Source: Rikenellaceae bacterium (lineage in GTDB: Bacteria > Bacteroidota > Bacteroidia > Bacteroidales > Rikenellaceae). Taken from it: a stretch of DNA of 64,000 nt. Below are positions 1-7,952 of the stretch, one piece after another. Numbering within the stretch: the stretch's first letter is position 1; every line of letters starts with the position of its first letter. The DNA is taken from positions 186,001 through 250,000 of the forward strand of contig CABJAJ010000001.1 of NCBI GenBank assembly GCA_902363575.1. Reading direction: 5' to 3'. The notes beneath the pieces were generated by a model that made no database searches, was not told where the DNA came from, and saw nothing but the letters and a program-made list of their open reading frames with translations. The position numbers and the translations under genes were made by a program.

Positions 1-526
1 GGTCGCGCAGGGTGTCGTAGAGCTTGCGCGTGACGAATTCACGGCCTCGGAAGCGGTCGATCCAGCGGGCGATGCGCCCTTCGCTGCGCGGTACGAGCGT
101 GTCTTTGCGGTAGGTGACCCGGTAGCGGCGGGCATGCTCCTCGCGGAATAGCCGGCGGTAGGCCGCAGCCGGCCGGTCGCCGAAAAAGGCCGCGAGCAGC
201 TTGGCGAGCGAGTCGCTCTGCTCGTGGAACACGCGGGTGGAGTCGAGCCCGGGGCTGGCGAAGTCGAACATGGGCCGGTAGCGGAAGATGGAGATGGCCA
301 GCGGCTCGCCGCTGCGCGAGAGGATGCTTCCCCGCTGCGCCGGGACGACCTGCCGGTTGAAGATGCGGCCTTCGAGCCGCTGGGCGTTGTAGGCCACTTC
401 GCGGCTGAACGCCTGCACCCACACCAGGCGCACGAGCACCGTCGCGCCGATGAGGATGAAGAGCACGTAGAGCAGCCGCACGCGCAGCAGGATGTCGCTT
501 TTGATCCGGGACGGTTCGTGCTTCAT
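1..526 (-). CDS. ftsI: Penicillin-binding protein 2/3-like transpeptidase (FtsI), N-terminal part only
   Basis: Reading the minus strand from an ATG at 526 gives a continuous frame to the window edge, about 175 residues, cut at its 3' end. It opens with a short basic segment and one membrane anchor (about residues 13-35, LLRVRLLYVLFILIGATVLV). A PBP-dimer-type region follows, with the typical RIFNRQVVPAQRGSILSRSG segment. It starts 3 bases after the ftsL stop and two genes after rsmH, the usual dcw order. In this family the protein crosslinks septal peptidoglycan. The transpeptidase domain lies outside the window, so the assignment rests on the N-terminus and position. Confidence 0.88.
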   Translation of the reverse strand, partial: MKHEPSRIKSDILLRVRLLYVLFILIGATVLVRLVWVQAFSREVAYNAQRLEGRIFNRQVVPAQRGSILSRSGEPLAISIFRYRPMFDFASPGLDSTRVFHEQSDSLAKLLAAFFGDRPAAAYRRLFREEHARRYRVTYRKDTLVPRSEGRIARWIDRFRGREFVTRKLYDTLRD

Positions 527-529
527 GGT

Positions 530-1045
530 TCACTCGGCGATGATTTCGCTCGGCGTGCGTGCGTCCTGCAGGGGGATGCCCCGCTCGCGCAGCCGCTCGG
601 CGACGGATGAATGGGAAGTGATGCGGTAGCGCTGCTCCTGCAGACGGATCGAACGTTCGCGAAGCAGTTGCACTTCGCGTTCGAGCCGCGCGTATTTCCT
701 GTCCAGCCGCAGAGCAGAGAAGATCACGAAGATACTCAGGAAGAACATCACGGCGATGGCCGCCAGGTGGCGGTAGTAACGGGAGACCCCTTTGCGCACC
801 AGGATGTTGCCCGAGAAAAAGAGCCAGAAGGCATTGGACTGGCGCCGCCGTTCCAGACGCCGGTCCCGCTCCTCCCGCTCGCGTTCGGCCTCCTCCTGTT
901 CGCGCTCGGCGCGGAGCTCCTCTTCGGCGTCGCCCCGCTGCACGCGCAGCACCTCGCGTCGGATTTTGCGCCGCAACTCCTCCTCCTGTCGGTGCGCGTC
1001 GCGCTCCTCTGCCGTCAGCGGATCGAATTCGTGGTCGTTGTACAT
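530..1045 (-). CDS. ftsL: FtsL-like division protein with long charged N-terminus
   Basis: 171 residues. Residues 1-75 are strikingly rich in Arg and Glu and look like a cytoplasmic helix or coiled coil. A single membrane span (about 92-115, HLAAIAVMFFLSIFVIFSALRL) comes next, then a short periplasmic helix with leucine-zipper character. The topology and the position between rsmH and ftsI identify it as the FtsL-type bitopic division protein, which in other bacteria bridges FtsQ/FtsB and the FtsW/FtsI synthase. The charged N-terminal extension is longer than in a minimal FtsL (about 100 residues). The gene begins 8 bases after the rsmH stop. Confidence 0.8.
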   Translation of the reverse strand: MYNDHEFDPLTAEERDAHRQEEELRRKIRREVLRVQRGDAEEELRAEREQEEAEREREERDRRLERRRQSNAFWLFFSGNILVRKGVSRYYRHLAAIAVMFFLSIFVIFSALRLDRKYARLEREVQLLRERSIRLQEQRYRITSHSSVAERLRERGIPLQDARTPSEIIAE

Positions 1046-1053
1046 CGGTGGAA

Positions 1054-1956
1054 CTATTTTTTCACGGCGGCCCGCAGTCTGGCCGAGCGGGAGCGGGGGT
1101 TGCGTTCGAGTTCCTGCTGCGACGGAGTGACGGCCTTGCGCGTGAGCAGGTCGAAAGGGGTCTGGGGCTGTCCGTAGAAATCTTTGGCCACCTCGCCCGT
1201 GAAGCCGCCGCTGCGCAGGAAGTTCTTGACCAGCCGGTCTTCGAGCGAGTGGTAGGCGATCACCGCGAGCCTGCCGCCCGGACGGAGCACCTTGAGGCTC
1301 TGTTCGAGCGCCATTTTGAGGGCTTCCATCTCGCCATTGACCTCGATGCGGAGGGCCTGGAAGAGCTTGGTCAGGAATTTGGACTCCTCCTTGCGGGGCG
1401 TACAGGGAGCTACCGCCGCCACCAGCTCGCCGGTGGTGAGGATCGGCCCGGCCGTCCGTGCCTGTACGATGCAGGAGGCGACTTTCCAGGGGGTTTGCAG
1501 CTCGCCCCAGTCGCCCAGAATACGGGTCAGCTCCTCGGCGGTGGCGCGATTCACCAGATCCGCGGCCGTCCTCCCGCCGCGCCGGTTCATCCGCATGTCC
1601 AGCGGGGCGTCGCCCCGGAAGGAGAAGCCCCGTTCGGTCGCGTCGAAATGGTGGGACGAGACGCCCAGGTCGGCCAGTATGCCGTCCGCCTCCCGCACGC
1701 CGCGCAGCCTGAGCGCCCCGCGCAGAAAGCGGAAGTTGCTCTCGATCAGGTGCAGCCGGCTGTCGTCGGGCCGGTTGGCTGCGGCGTCGGCATCCTGGTC
1801 GAAGGCATAGAGTCTCCCCTCAGGCCCCAGCTCCTCGAGGATGCGGCGCGTGTGGCCTCCTCCGCCGAACGTAAGATCGACGTAGGTGCCCTCGGGGCGG
1901 ACGCCGAGCAGGGCGACCGACTCTTCCAGCAGAACGGGAGTGTGGTATCCGGGCAT
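1054..1956 (-). CDS. rsmH: 16S rRNA (cytosine(1402)-N(4))-methyltransferase
   Basis: 300 residues, the full family length. The N-terminus MPGYHTPVLLEESVALL, the SAM-binding FGGGGHT loop (about residues 30-36), ADLGVSSHH and the C-terminal AYHSLEDRLVKNFL are classic RsmH/MraW signatures. It methylates N4 of C1402 in the ribosomal P site. It is the first gene of a minus-strand run into ftsL and ftsI. No mraZ lies upstream; the neighbour is the divergent acyltransferase gene at 2051. A degenerate -7 box (TAACTTTA) lies on the minus strand about 30 bases upstream. Confidence 0.97.
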   Translation of the reverse strand: MPGYHTPVLLEESVALLGVRPEGTYVDLTFGGGGHTRRILEELGPEGRLYAFDQDADAAANRPDDSRLHLIESNFRFLRGALRLRGVREADGILADLGVSSHHFDATERGFSFRGDAPLDMRMNRRGGRTAADLVNRATAEELTRILGDWGELQTPWKVASCIVQARTAGPILTTGELVAAVAPCTPRKEESKFLTKLFQALRIEVNGEMEALKMALEQSLKVLRPGGRLAVIAYHSLEDRLVKNFLRSGGFTGEVAKDFYGQPQTPFDLLTRKAVTPSQQELERNPRSRSARLRAAVKK

Positions 1957-2014
1957 TTTCGTGGTTGGAAAGCGTATTTGGTCGTAAAGTTACGGATTTT
2001 GGCAGGAAAATAAT

Positions 2015-2022
2015 TATATTTG
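2015..2022 (+). promoter_or_regulatory. Bacteroidota -7 box for the glsA-like gene
   Basis: TATATTTG matches the TAnnTTTG -7 consensus of the Bacteroidota housekeeping sigma factor, 28 bases before the ATG at 2051. No well-spaced TTG -33 element is seen. Confidence 0.5.
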
Positions 2023-2050
2023 TCTTAGATATTTTTCATGCGAGTAGATT

Positions 2051-2869
2051 ATGCCGAGAGTTGATGTGGACGCCGTCCTGCGGGCCAAAGCGCCGGGACT
2101 GGCCTCGTGGCTGCGTGCGCCGCTGGTGCGGTGGCTGCGGCGCACCGTCCATGAACGGGAGATCAATCATATCCTGGACTCCTTCTCCCACCAGCCTCCC
2201 CGGGAGTTCATCCAGTCGTGCTTCCGCACATGGGGCGTAACCTACTCGATCGAGGGACTCGAGGCGCTCGACCCCGCCGGGCGATACCTGTTCGCCTCCA
2301 ACCACCCCTTCGGCGGGATGGACGGCATGATGCTGGCCGACGAGCTGGCCGGTTATTTCGGGGATGCGCGGGTGGTGGTCAATGACCTGCTCATGCACCT
2401 CGACCCGCTGCGTCCGCTCTGGATTCCGGTCAATAAGCACGGCCACCAGAGCGCCGAGTACGCCCGGCGTTTCGACGAGGCGTTCTACGGCGACCTGCCG
2501 ATTCTGACCTTCCCCGCGGGGTTGTGTTCGCGCCGGCGACACGGGGTGGTCGCCGACGGGGAGTGGAAAACCAATTTCGTCAAGCGGGCCAACCTCTCCC
2601 AGCGGGAGATCGTGCCCGTATTCGTGGAGGGGCGCCTGTCGGATTTCTTCTACCGGTTGTCCGCACTGCGGCGGGCGTTCGGGGTGAAATTCAACGTGGA
2701 GATGATCTTCCTGCCGGACGAAATGTTCTCGCAGAAAGGGCGCCATTTCCGCATGGTGGTGGGGCGTCCGATCCGTCCTGCCGACCTGCAGCGCATCGGA
2801 ACGCTGCGCCAGCAGGCCGATTACGTACGCGAAAAAGCGTATTTTCTGCAAAATTCGCTCGCCCGGTGA
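2051..2869 (+). CDS. glsA: Glycerol-3-phosphate-type O-acyltransferase, probable glycine-lipid enzyme GlsA
   Basis: 272 residues. It carries the acyltransferase block NHPFGGMDG (NHx4D-like catalytic motif, about residues 90-98) and a later FPAGLCSRR segment matching the glycerolipid-acyltransferase FPxG motif. No clear membrane span is seen. The next gene is a GNAT-type N-acyltransferase. In Bacteroides such a pair makes glycine (and related amino-acid) lipids: GlsB N-acylates the amino acid and GlsA adds the second acyl chain by esterification. The gene symbol is inferred from family and pairing. A plain 1-acylglycerol-phosphate acyltransferase is the alternative. Confidence 0.78.
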   Translation: MPRVDVDAVLRAKAPGLASWLRAPLVRWLRRTVHEREINHILDSFSHQPPREFIQSCFRTWGVTYSIEGLEALDPAGRYLFASNHPFGGMDGMMLADELAGYFGDARVVVNDLLMHLDPLRPLWIPVNKHGHQSAEYARRFDEAFYGDLPILTFPAGLCSRRRHGVVADGEWKTNFVKRANLSQREIVPVFVEGRLSDFFYRLSALRRAFGVKFNVEMIFLPDEMFSQKGRHFRMVVGRPIRPADLQRIGTLRQQADYVREKAYFLQNSLAR

Positions 2870-2890
2870 TCGGGCGGCGGCGAAATTGGC

Positions 2891-2898
2891 TATTTTTG
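2891..2898 (+). promoter_or_regulatory. -7 box that favours the downstream ATG of the glsB-like gene
   Basis: TATTTTTG fits TAnnTTTG. Transcription would begin around 2904-2906, after the GTG at 2900, so the ATG at 2915 is the better start. No convincing -33 element is present. Confidence 0.5.
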
Positions 2899-2914
2899 CG
2901 TGAAAGAAACGACG

Positions 2915-3910
2915 ATGAAGCCCATCATAGCACCCGTTGACAGAGCCCTGCTGCTCGAGGAGCTGACGCCCCGGCGCAAGGTGCGCGACACGAACAAGGC
3001 GTCGAACGAAATCTACATCTTCGAGGCGTCCGAGTGTCCGGCCCTCATGCGGGAGGTCGGGCGGCTGCGGGAGATCGCCTTCCGACAGGGCGGGGGCGGC
3101 ACGGGACAGGAGGTCGATATCGACGAGGAGGATCTGGCCGGCGACGGCTACTACCAGCTCATCGTCTGGGACCCGGCGGCCCGCGAGATCGTCGGAGGCT
3201 ACCGGTTCATCGTCTGCACGTCGGAGCACCCGCGCCACCTTTCGACCGAACATTACTTCGATTTCAGCGAGCAGTTCCGGCGGGACTACCTGCCCTACAC
3301 CATCGAGCTGGGCCGCTCGTTCGTGCAGCCCTCCTACCAGGTGCGCGGCAACGCGAAGAGCATCTATGCGCTCGACAACATCTGGGACGGACTCGGGGCT
3401 CTGATCGTGCTCAATCCCCATGCCCGGTACCTCTTCGGCAAGGTGACCATGTACACCACCTACAAGCAGGTCTGCCGCAACGCACTGATCTGGTTCCTGC
3501 GGGAGTATTTCCCCGACCGCGACCGGCTGGTCACGGCCCGCAATCCGCTCGGCCTCGACCTGGACGATCCCTACTACAAAGCCCTCTTCACCGGACGCAA
3601 TTACGAGGAGAACTACCGCATCCTGATCCGGAAAATCCGCGAGTTCAACGAGAACATTCCGCCGCTTATCAACTCCTATATGAACCTTTCGCCCACCATG
3701 CGAGTTTTCGATACGGTGAGCAACCCCGATTTCGGCGGGGTCGAGGAGACCGCCATCCTGGTCACCATCCCCGACATCTACCCCGAGAAGCGCGAACGCT
3801 ACACCCGCTGGCGGGGGTGGAGCGTCAATCTGCGCCGCCGCCGCGAGGAGTTCCGCATCCGCCTTGCGGAGCACCTCAAATCCTTCACCAAAAAGCGGAA
3901 TCAACCCTGA
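2915..3910 (+). CDS. glsB: GNAT-fold N-acyltransferase (hemolysin-like), probable GlsB
   Basis: 331 residues from the ATG at 2915; an in-frame GTG at 2900 would add five. The segments IFEASECPALMREVGRLREIAFRQ, GGYRFIVC and YTIELGRSFVQPSYQ belong to the hemolysin-like/ornithine-lipid N-acyltransferase family. In Bacteroides, GlsB attaches a 3-hydroxy fatty acid to the amino group of glycine, the first step of glycine-lipid synthesis. It follows the glsA-like gene by 45 bases but appears to have its own -7 box. The basic C-terminal tail (RRRREEFRIRL) may aid membrane binding. The 260 bases after it hold no gene I can recognise. Confidence 0.8.
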   Translation: MKPIIAPVDRALLLEELTPRRKVRDTNKASNEIYIFEASECPALMREVGRLREIAFRQGGGGTGQEVDIDEEDLAGDGYYQLIVWDPAAREIVGGYRFIVCTSEHPRHLSTEHYFDFSEQFRRDYLPYTIELGRSFVQPSYQVRGNAKSIYALDNIWDGLGALIVLNPHARYLFGKVTMYTTYKQVCRNALIWFLREYFPDRDRLVTARNPLGLDLDDPYYKALFTGRNYEENYRILIRKIREFNENIPPLINSYMNLSPTMRVFDTVSNPDFGGVEETAILVTIPDIYPEKRERYTRWRGWSVNLRRRREEFRIRLAEHLKSFTKKRNQP

Positions 3911-4170
3911 TTCCGCCGCCTGCGTTACGCTCCGCCGGTTTTTCCGCGAGGCTGTTCCGATTGAAAGGAAACAGGACGGGATGACCCGGGAGCCGGCCGG
4001 GAGCGTTTATGCCGGTCTGTCGGAGATGCAATCCGCCGACCGGCCGCCGATGTACTCGGCTCCTGCCCGAGCCGTTCGGTTGGACGAAGCACCGTCGGCC
4101 GGTCTGTGTCCGGCCGTGGTTCTTGTCTAATACCATGTGACGGGTGATCCGGGCGGATCCGTCGGAGGCG

Positions 4171-4716
4171 TCAGCGCGAGGCAGCGTCTTTCGAGCCGTT
4201 CACCCCGCGCGAATCGAGGGCCCATTTGCCCTGGGCGCGGAGCACCTGTTCGATGATGTCGCGCACGCACCCCTGCCCGCCGGCGAATTCCGAGACGTAG
4301 CGCGAGGCTTCGATCACCTCCGCGGCTGCGTCGGCCGGACAGACGGGAATCCCGACAGCCCGCATGCACTCCAGGTCGGGAATGTCGTCGCCCATATAGA
4401 CGACCCGCCCGGGGCTGACCCCCTGCTCGGTGCAAAAGTCGTTCAGGGCGGCGATCTTGTCCATGCAGTCCATATAAATTCTGGTGAGGCCCAGCATGTC
4501 GAGCCTGTGGCGCAGCGAGCGGCCCCGCCCGCCCGTGATGATGCCGATTTTGCAGCCTACCCTCACGGCATAGGCGAGGGCGTAGCCGTCCTTGGCGTTG
4601 TACTTGCGCATGAAGTCCCCGTCCGGAAGGGGGATGATTCCGCCGTCGGTCATCACCCCGTCCACGTCGAAAATCAGGGCTTCGGCGCGTGCGATGTCTT
4701 CTTTGAAATTTCCCAT
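4171..4716 (-). CDS. kdsC: HAD-family KdsC-like phosphatase (3-deoxy-D-manno-octulosonate 8-phosphate phosphatase)
   Basis: 181 residues. HAD motif I is FDVDGVMTDG (about residues 16-25), motif II region GIITGGRG, and motif IV MGDDIPD (about 108-114), all as in the KdsC subfamily without a cap domain. KdsC removes phosphate from KDO-8-phosphate for lipopolysaccharide core synthesis; related members act on other nonulosonate phosphates. The start at 4716 lies 43 bases inside the preceding DUF2520 gene, a long overlap suggesting translational coupling. No kdsA or kdsB is nearby, so the substrate is inferred. Confidence 0.88.
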   Translation of the reverse strand: MGNFKEDIARAEALIFDVDGVMTDGGIIPLPDGDFMRKYNAKDGYALAYAVRVGCKIGIITGGRGRSLRHRLDMLGLTRIYMDCMDKIAALNDFCTEQGVSPGRVVYMGDDIPDLECMRAVGIPVCPADAAAEVIEASRYVSEFAGGQGCVRDIIEQVLRAQGKWALDSRGVNGSKDAASR

Positions 4717-5465
4717 ATGTCTTCGCTCAATAATTCGTAGATGGTCTTCAAACGTGCATCGCCGCCGATTATTTCGAGGTGGCGGCGCAATGTTTCGCGG
4801 TCGCCCCGCACTGCCGGGCCCGTCTGCGCTTCGGCGGGCGATGCGGCGGCGAGGGCTTTTTCGGCGGTCTCGCGGATCAGGGGCTTCAGCACGTCGAACG
4901 GCAGGCCCGTCGGGGCGAGCGCTTCGGCGCCCAGCGCATAGAGGTGGTTTACGAAGTTGCAGGCGAACACGGCGGCCAGATGCAGCCGCGCCCGCTCCGC
5001 GCTTCCGGCCCGCAGCACCGTGTCGCTCAGGGCGCCGGCCGCCGCCTCCAGTTCCGCAAGCAAGTCGGGCGACGAGGCTTCGACGAAGAGAGGCACGCGG
5101 CGGAAATCCACCTCCCGGCCCGCAGTGAAGGTCTGGAGCGGATAGAGCACGCCGCGCCGTGCGAACGGCAGGGTGTCCATCGACACCGCACCCGCCGTGT
5201 GGACGACCGCGGCGTCCGGAGGGATAGGGAGCCGCGCAGCGACCTCTCCCACGGCCCGGTCGCTCACGGCGAGCAGGTAACATTCCGCTCGTGCGAGCCG
5301 GTCGGGGTCGCTGCTGCAGGGCGCTCCCGTCAGGCGGGAGATCGCCTCCCCCCGTGCCGCGTTGCGGGCCCATATCTGCCGCAGACGCAGCGTGGCACTC
5401 CCCGCCACAGTCCGGGCGAGCGCTTCGGCGAGGTTGCCGCTCCCTATGATGACGACCTCCTTCAT
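4674..5465 (-). CDS. DUF2520 / Rossmann-fold NADP-dependent oxidoreductase-like protein
   Basis: 263 residues. The N-terminus VVIIGSGNLAEALAR is a dinucleotide-binding Rossmann loop. The C-terminal helical half (HLAAVFACNFVNHLYALGAEAL) resembles the DUF2520 and pyrroline-5-carboxylate reductase-like fold. Substrate unknown. It overlaps the yihY-like gene by four bases (ATGA) at its start and the kdsC-like gene by 43 bases at its end, so all three are probably one transcript. Confidence 0.8.
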   Translation of the reverse strand: MKEVVIIGSGNLAEALARTVAGSATLRLRQIWARNAARGEAISRLTGAPCSSDPDRLARAECYLLAVSDRAVGEVAARLPIPPDAAVVHTAGAVSMDTLPFARRGVLYPLQTFTAGREVDFRRVPLFVEASSPDLLAELEAAAGALSDTVLRAGSAERARLHLAAVFACNFVNHLYALGAEALAPTGLPFDVLKPLIRETAEKALAAASPAEAQTGPAVRGDRETLRRHLEIIGGDARLKTIYELLSEDIWEISKKTSHAPKP

Positions 5466-6775
5466 GCCTTGTCGGTCGGTTCCACATCCATCAGGCGCAC
5501 GTTGTCGCCGATGCGTGCGCTTCGTTTGAGGCGTTCGATCACCTCGCTGACGTGTTTCATTTCGGGGCTGTCGTCGAACGACAGGCCGGTGTCCCCGTGC
5601 CGGTCAATGGTGTCCAGCACGTCGTAAACGGTCATGTCCCTTACGTCTCTGGCGGGGATGAACGTCGGCTCGCGGTCGTCGTCGCCCCGGCCTTCCATGA
5701 GCAGCCCCGCCTTCACGAGCTGGTAGAGCACGTCGTTTACGATGCGCGTGGGCAGGCTCAGGCGGCACCGCGCCTGCGAAGCCGTCACCCCGCCCTCGCC
5801 CGCGAGATAGGCGCGGGCCGAGAGGAGCATCACCGCGAGGATCACCTTGCGGCGGTTGTCGTAGCTCACGAGCAGCGACTCGCGCTCCTCGTCGAAACGG
5901 TCGATATTCTGGTAGGCGAACGACAGCTCCCCGCCGAAGAGGACGATTTCCCATGAGGTCTGAAGCCAGACGAGGAAGAGCGGCAGGGCCGCGAAGCTGC
6001 CGTAGATGGCGTTGTAGGAGGTCATCCATCGTTGCAGGTAGAGGTAGCCCCACTGGAAAAAGAGAAAGGCCGTGCCCGCGACGATGCCGGCGGTCAGGGC
6101 GCTGCCGAAGCGTACCTTCGTATTGGGCACGACGATATAGAGGAAGGTGAACATGACCCAGATCACCCCCAGCGCAGCGGCTTTCATCAGCAGCTTCGAG
6201 AGGATCGAGTCGTTGAGGCCGAGCAGTTCTTGGGCGAAGTTGCCCAATGCGTTGGCGATCACCCAGAGGATCGGCACGACCAGCACGACGGTGATGTAGT
6301 CGATCCACTGGCGCGTGATGCTGCGCGTGGACTTCACCTCCCAGATGTTGTTGAATGCGCTTTCGACCGACCCGAAGACACGGATGACGGCCCAGAACAG
6401 GGTGGCCAGACCGAACAGGGCCACCACGCCGCCCTGCGTGCGCGCCAGGGCTTTCTGCGCGAACTCCACCAGGTAGTCGATCATCTCGGGATTCTGCGGG
6501 AAGGCGGCATAGATGTTCTGGATCAGCCCCTCGGCCAGCCCGAACCCCTTGACGATGGCGAAGACCAGCGCCAGGATCGGCACCACCGACATGAGGGTGT
6601 AGAACGTCAGGGCCGCGCTGCGTACCACCGTGCCGTGGTCGAGCAGCCCGCGCACGGTGTAAAACAGCAGCTTGTACTGTTTCACCAGCCATCGCAGAAA
6701 GGGCGTGCGGTAGTTGCTCGCATCCCGCCGGAATACGGTGTCGGTCAGAAAAGTGAATATTTTTTTGCGTTTCAT
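5462..6775 (-). CDS. yihY: YihY/BrkB-family inner-membrane protein with C-terminal winged-helix-like region
   Basis: 437 residues. About six hydrophobic spans lie between residues 35 and 300, with YihY-type segments (VRSAALTFYTLMSVVPILALVF; YGSFAALPLFLVWLQTSWEIVLFGGEL). A soluble C-terminus of about 130 residues resembles a winged helix (SQARCRLSLPTRIVNDVLYQLVKAGLL). The family was once called ribonuclease BN; its true role is unclear. It is first in the yihY - DUF2520 - kdsC operon and has a well-formed promoter upstream. Confidence 0.9.
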   Translation of the reverse strand: MKRKKIFTFLTDTVFRRDASNYRTPFLRWLVKQYKLLFYTVRGLLDHGTVVRSAALTFYTLMSVVPILALVFAIVKGFGLAEGLIQNIYAAFPQNPEMIDYLVEFAQKALARTQGGVVALFGLATLFWAVIRVFGSVESAFNNIWEVKSTRSITRQWIDYITVVLVVPILWVIANALGNFAQELLGLNDSILSKLLMKAAALGVIWVMFTFLYIVVPNTKVRFGSALTAGIVAGTAFLFFQWGYLYLQRWMTSYNAIYGSFAALPLFLVWLQTSWEIVLFGGELSFAYQNIDRFDEERESLLVSYDNRRKVILAVMLLSARAYLAGEGGVTASQARCRLSLPTRIVNDVLYQLVKAGLLMEGRGDDDREPTFIPARDVRDMTVYDVLDTIDRHGDTGLSFDDSPEMKHVSEVIERLKRSARIGDNVRLMDVEPTDKA

Positions 6776-6794
6776 CGGCTCGGACGGTGCGCGT

Positions 6795-6825
6795 CAAAGG
6801 TAGTTATTTCAGCCGGATCGCCCAA
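6795..6825 (-). promoter_or_regulatory. Promoter of the yihY operon
   Basis: On the minus strand a -33 TTG (6823-6825) and a -7 box TACCTTTG (6795-6802) are separated by 20 bases, the preferred Bacteroidota spacing. The promoter overlaps the end of the methyltransferase gene, 19 bases upstream of the ATG at 6775. Confidence 0.65.
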
Positions 6826-7952
6826 CAATCGTTCCCGATTTTCGTGAGCGCCAGCCTGACCTCGCCGCCCTCGTGTGCGCCCAGCTCCCGCAGGATGCGC
6901 GCGGCCGGAAAGGGAAAGTCCCGCAGCAACGTCTCCACGCCCCGGCCGCGTAGCTCGCGTCGCAGGAGTTTGGGCCGCCAGGGGTCGATCCGCTCGATCT
7001 CCAGCACCCGTCCGAGCACGCCCGACGGCCGCTCGCGGGCGAAGCCGAATCCGTTGTCGCTCCATGCGTCGGCCCGGCCCGCGAGGTGCCGACGGCTCAG
7101 GCGGGCTTTGCGCAGGGCTACGTCCGGCACGATCAGGTAGCGGTATTCCTCAGCCGCGAAACGCTCCGGCGGGGGCGGCGCGGGTGTTCCCGGGATTGCC
7201 GACACCTCCCCCAACCCGAGCGCTACGGCCGTGATCCGCGGCCCCGAGCCGTCGGCGTAGATCACGACCTCCTTGCATTCGCCTCCGAGGGAGACCGCCT
7301 CGACGCGGCATCGGGGAAAGAGCCGGAAGGCTTCGTCCACGTCGAACAGGGGCGAGTTTTTCAGACACAGCCGGTCCGACAGGCGTTCGAGAGCCGGTCC
7401 GAGGGCGAGCACGTCGGGCGAGCAGGCCTCCAGCCGCAGTTGTTTGCGCCCGATTGCGTCGCGTCGGTCGGGGTCGGCGAAGATCCAGTCGAACCGCTCG
7501 CCGGCGGCCGCGAGGTAGCTTTCGGCGTCGGTACAAACCACCTCCACGTTGCCAACATCCAGCCGGCGGAAATTCTCGGCGGCGATTTGCGCCAGCGCGG
7601 GGTCGCGCTCGAGGGCCACGACGCGGCGGAAACGACGTGCCAGATAGAGGCTGTCCACCCCGAGGCCGCATGTGAGGTCGAGCGCCCGTTCCCCGGCGCA
7701 GGATTTGCGGGCTGCGGCCGCCTCGCTCGAAGCCTGCTCGAAAGCCCGGGGCGGCAGGATGCAGCGGGCGGCGTAATAGGCGGGGAGTTTCGTGCGGGCG
7801 CGCCGGAGGTATTTGACCTGCGTGGCGACGACCGCGGCATGGGGTACGCGACGGTCGAGCGCGATTTCGGCCGGCTCCCGGCCGAGGTTCTCCTCGACGG
7901 CCCGCATGACATCCGGGTCGGTCAGCAGAGGGTATGTTCCGGGATCGGTCAT
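6804..7952 (-). CDS. Class I SAM-dependent methyltransferase with THUMP-like C-terminal domain
   Basis: 382 residues. LDLTCGLGVDSLYLARRF (about residues 92-109) is the SAM-binding motif I, ALERDP the acidic loop, and FADPDRRD (about 158-165) sits at the motif IV position. The C-terminal ~100 residues match the THUMP-like domain found with such enzymes in Bacteroidota. RNA is the likely target but the exact base is unknown. The ATG at 7952 overlaps the comEC stop by four bases, so it is the second gene of that operon. Confidence 0.85.
   Translation of the reverse strand: MTDPGTYPLLTDPDVMRAVEENLGREPAEIALDRRVPHAAVVATQVKYLRRARTKLPAYYAARCILPPRAFEQASSEAAAARKSCAGERALDLTCGLGVDSLYLARRFRRVVALERDPALAQIAAENFRRLDVGNVEVVCTDAESYLAAAGERFDWIFADPDRRDAIGRKQLRLEACSPDVLALGPALERLSDRLCLKNSPLFDVDEAFRLFPRCRVEAVSLGGECKEVVIYADGSGPRITAVALGLGEVSAIPGTPAPPPPERFAAEEYRYLIVPDVALRKARLSRRHLAGRADAWSDNGFGFARERPSGVLGRVLEIERIDPWRPKLLRRELRGRGVETLLRDFPFPAARILRELGAHEGGEVRLALTKIGNDCWAIRLK

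Noticed and set aside
39-533. Open frame of 164 codons on the minus strand at the left edge
   Set aside because: It is out of frame with the FtsI N-terminus, which has a membrane anchor and family motifs in the neighbouring frame; the alternative is Arg/Pro/His-rich noise typical of GC-rich shadows.
2036-3904. 622-codon open frame opposite the glsA and glsB genes
   Set aside because: Antisense shadow of two genes with clear family motifs; the translation has no recognisable domain.
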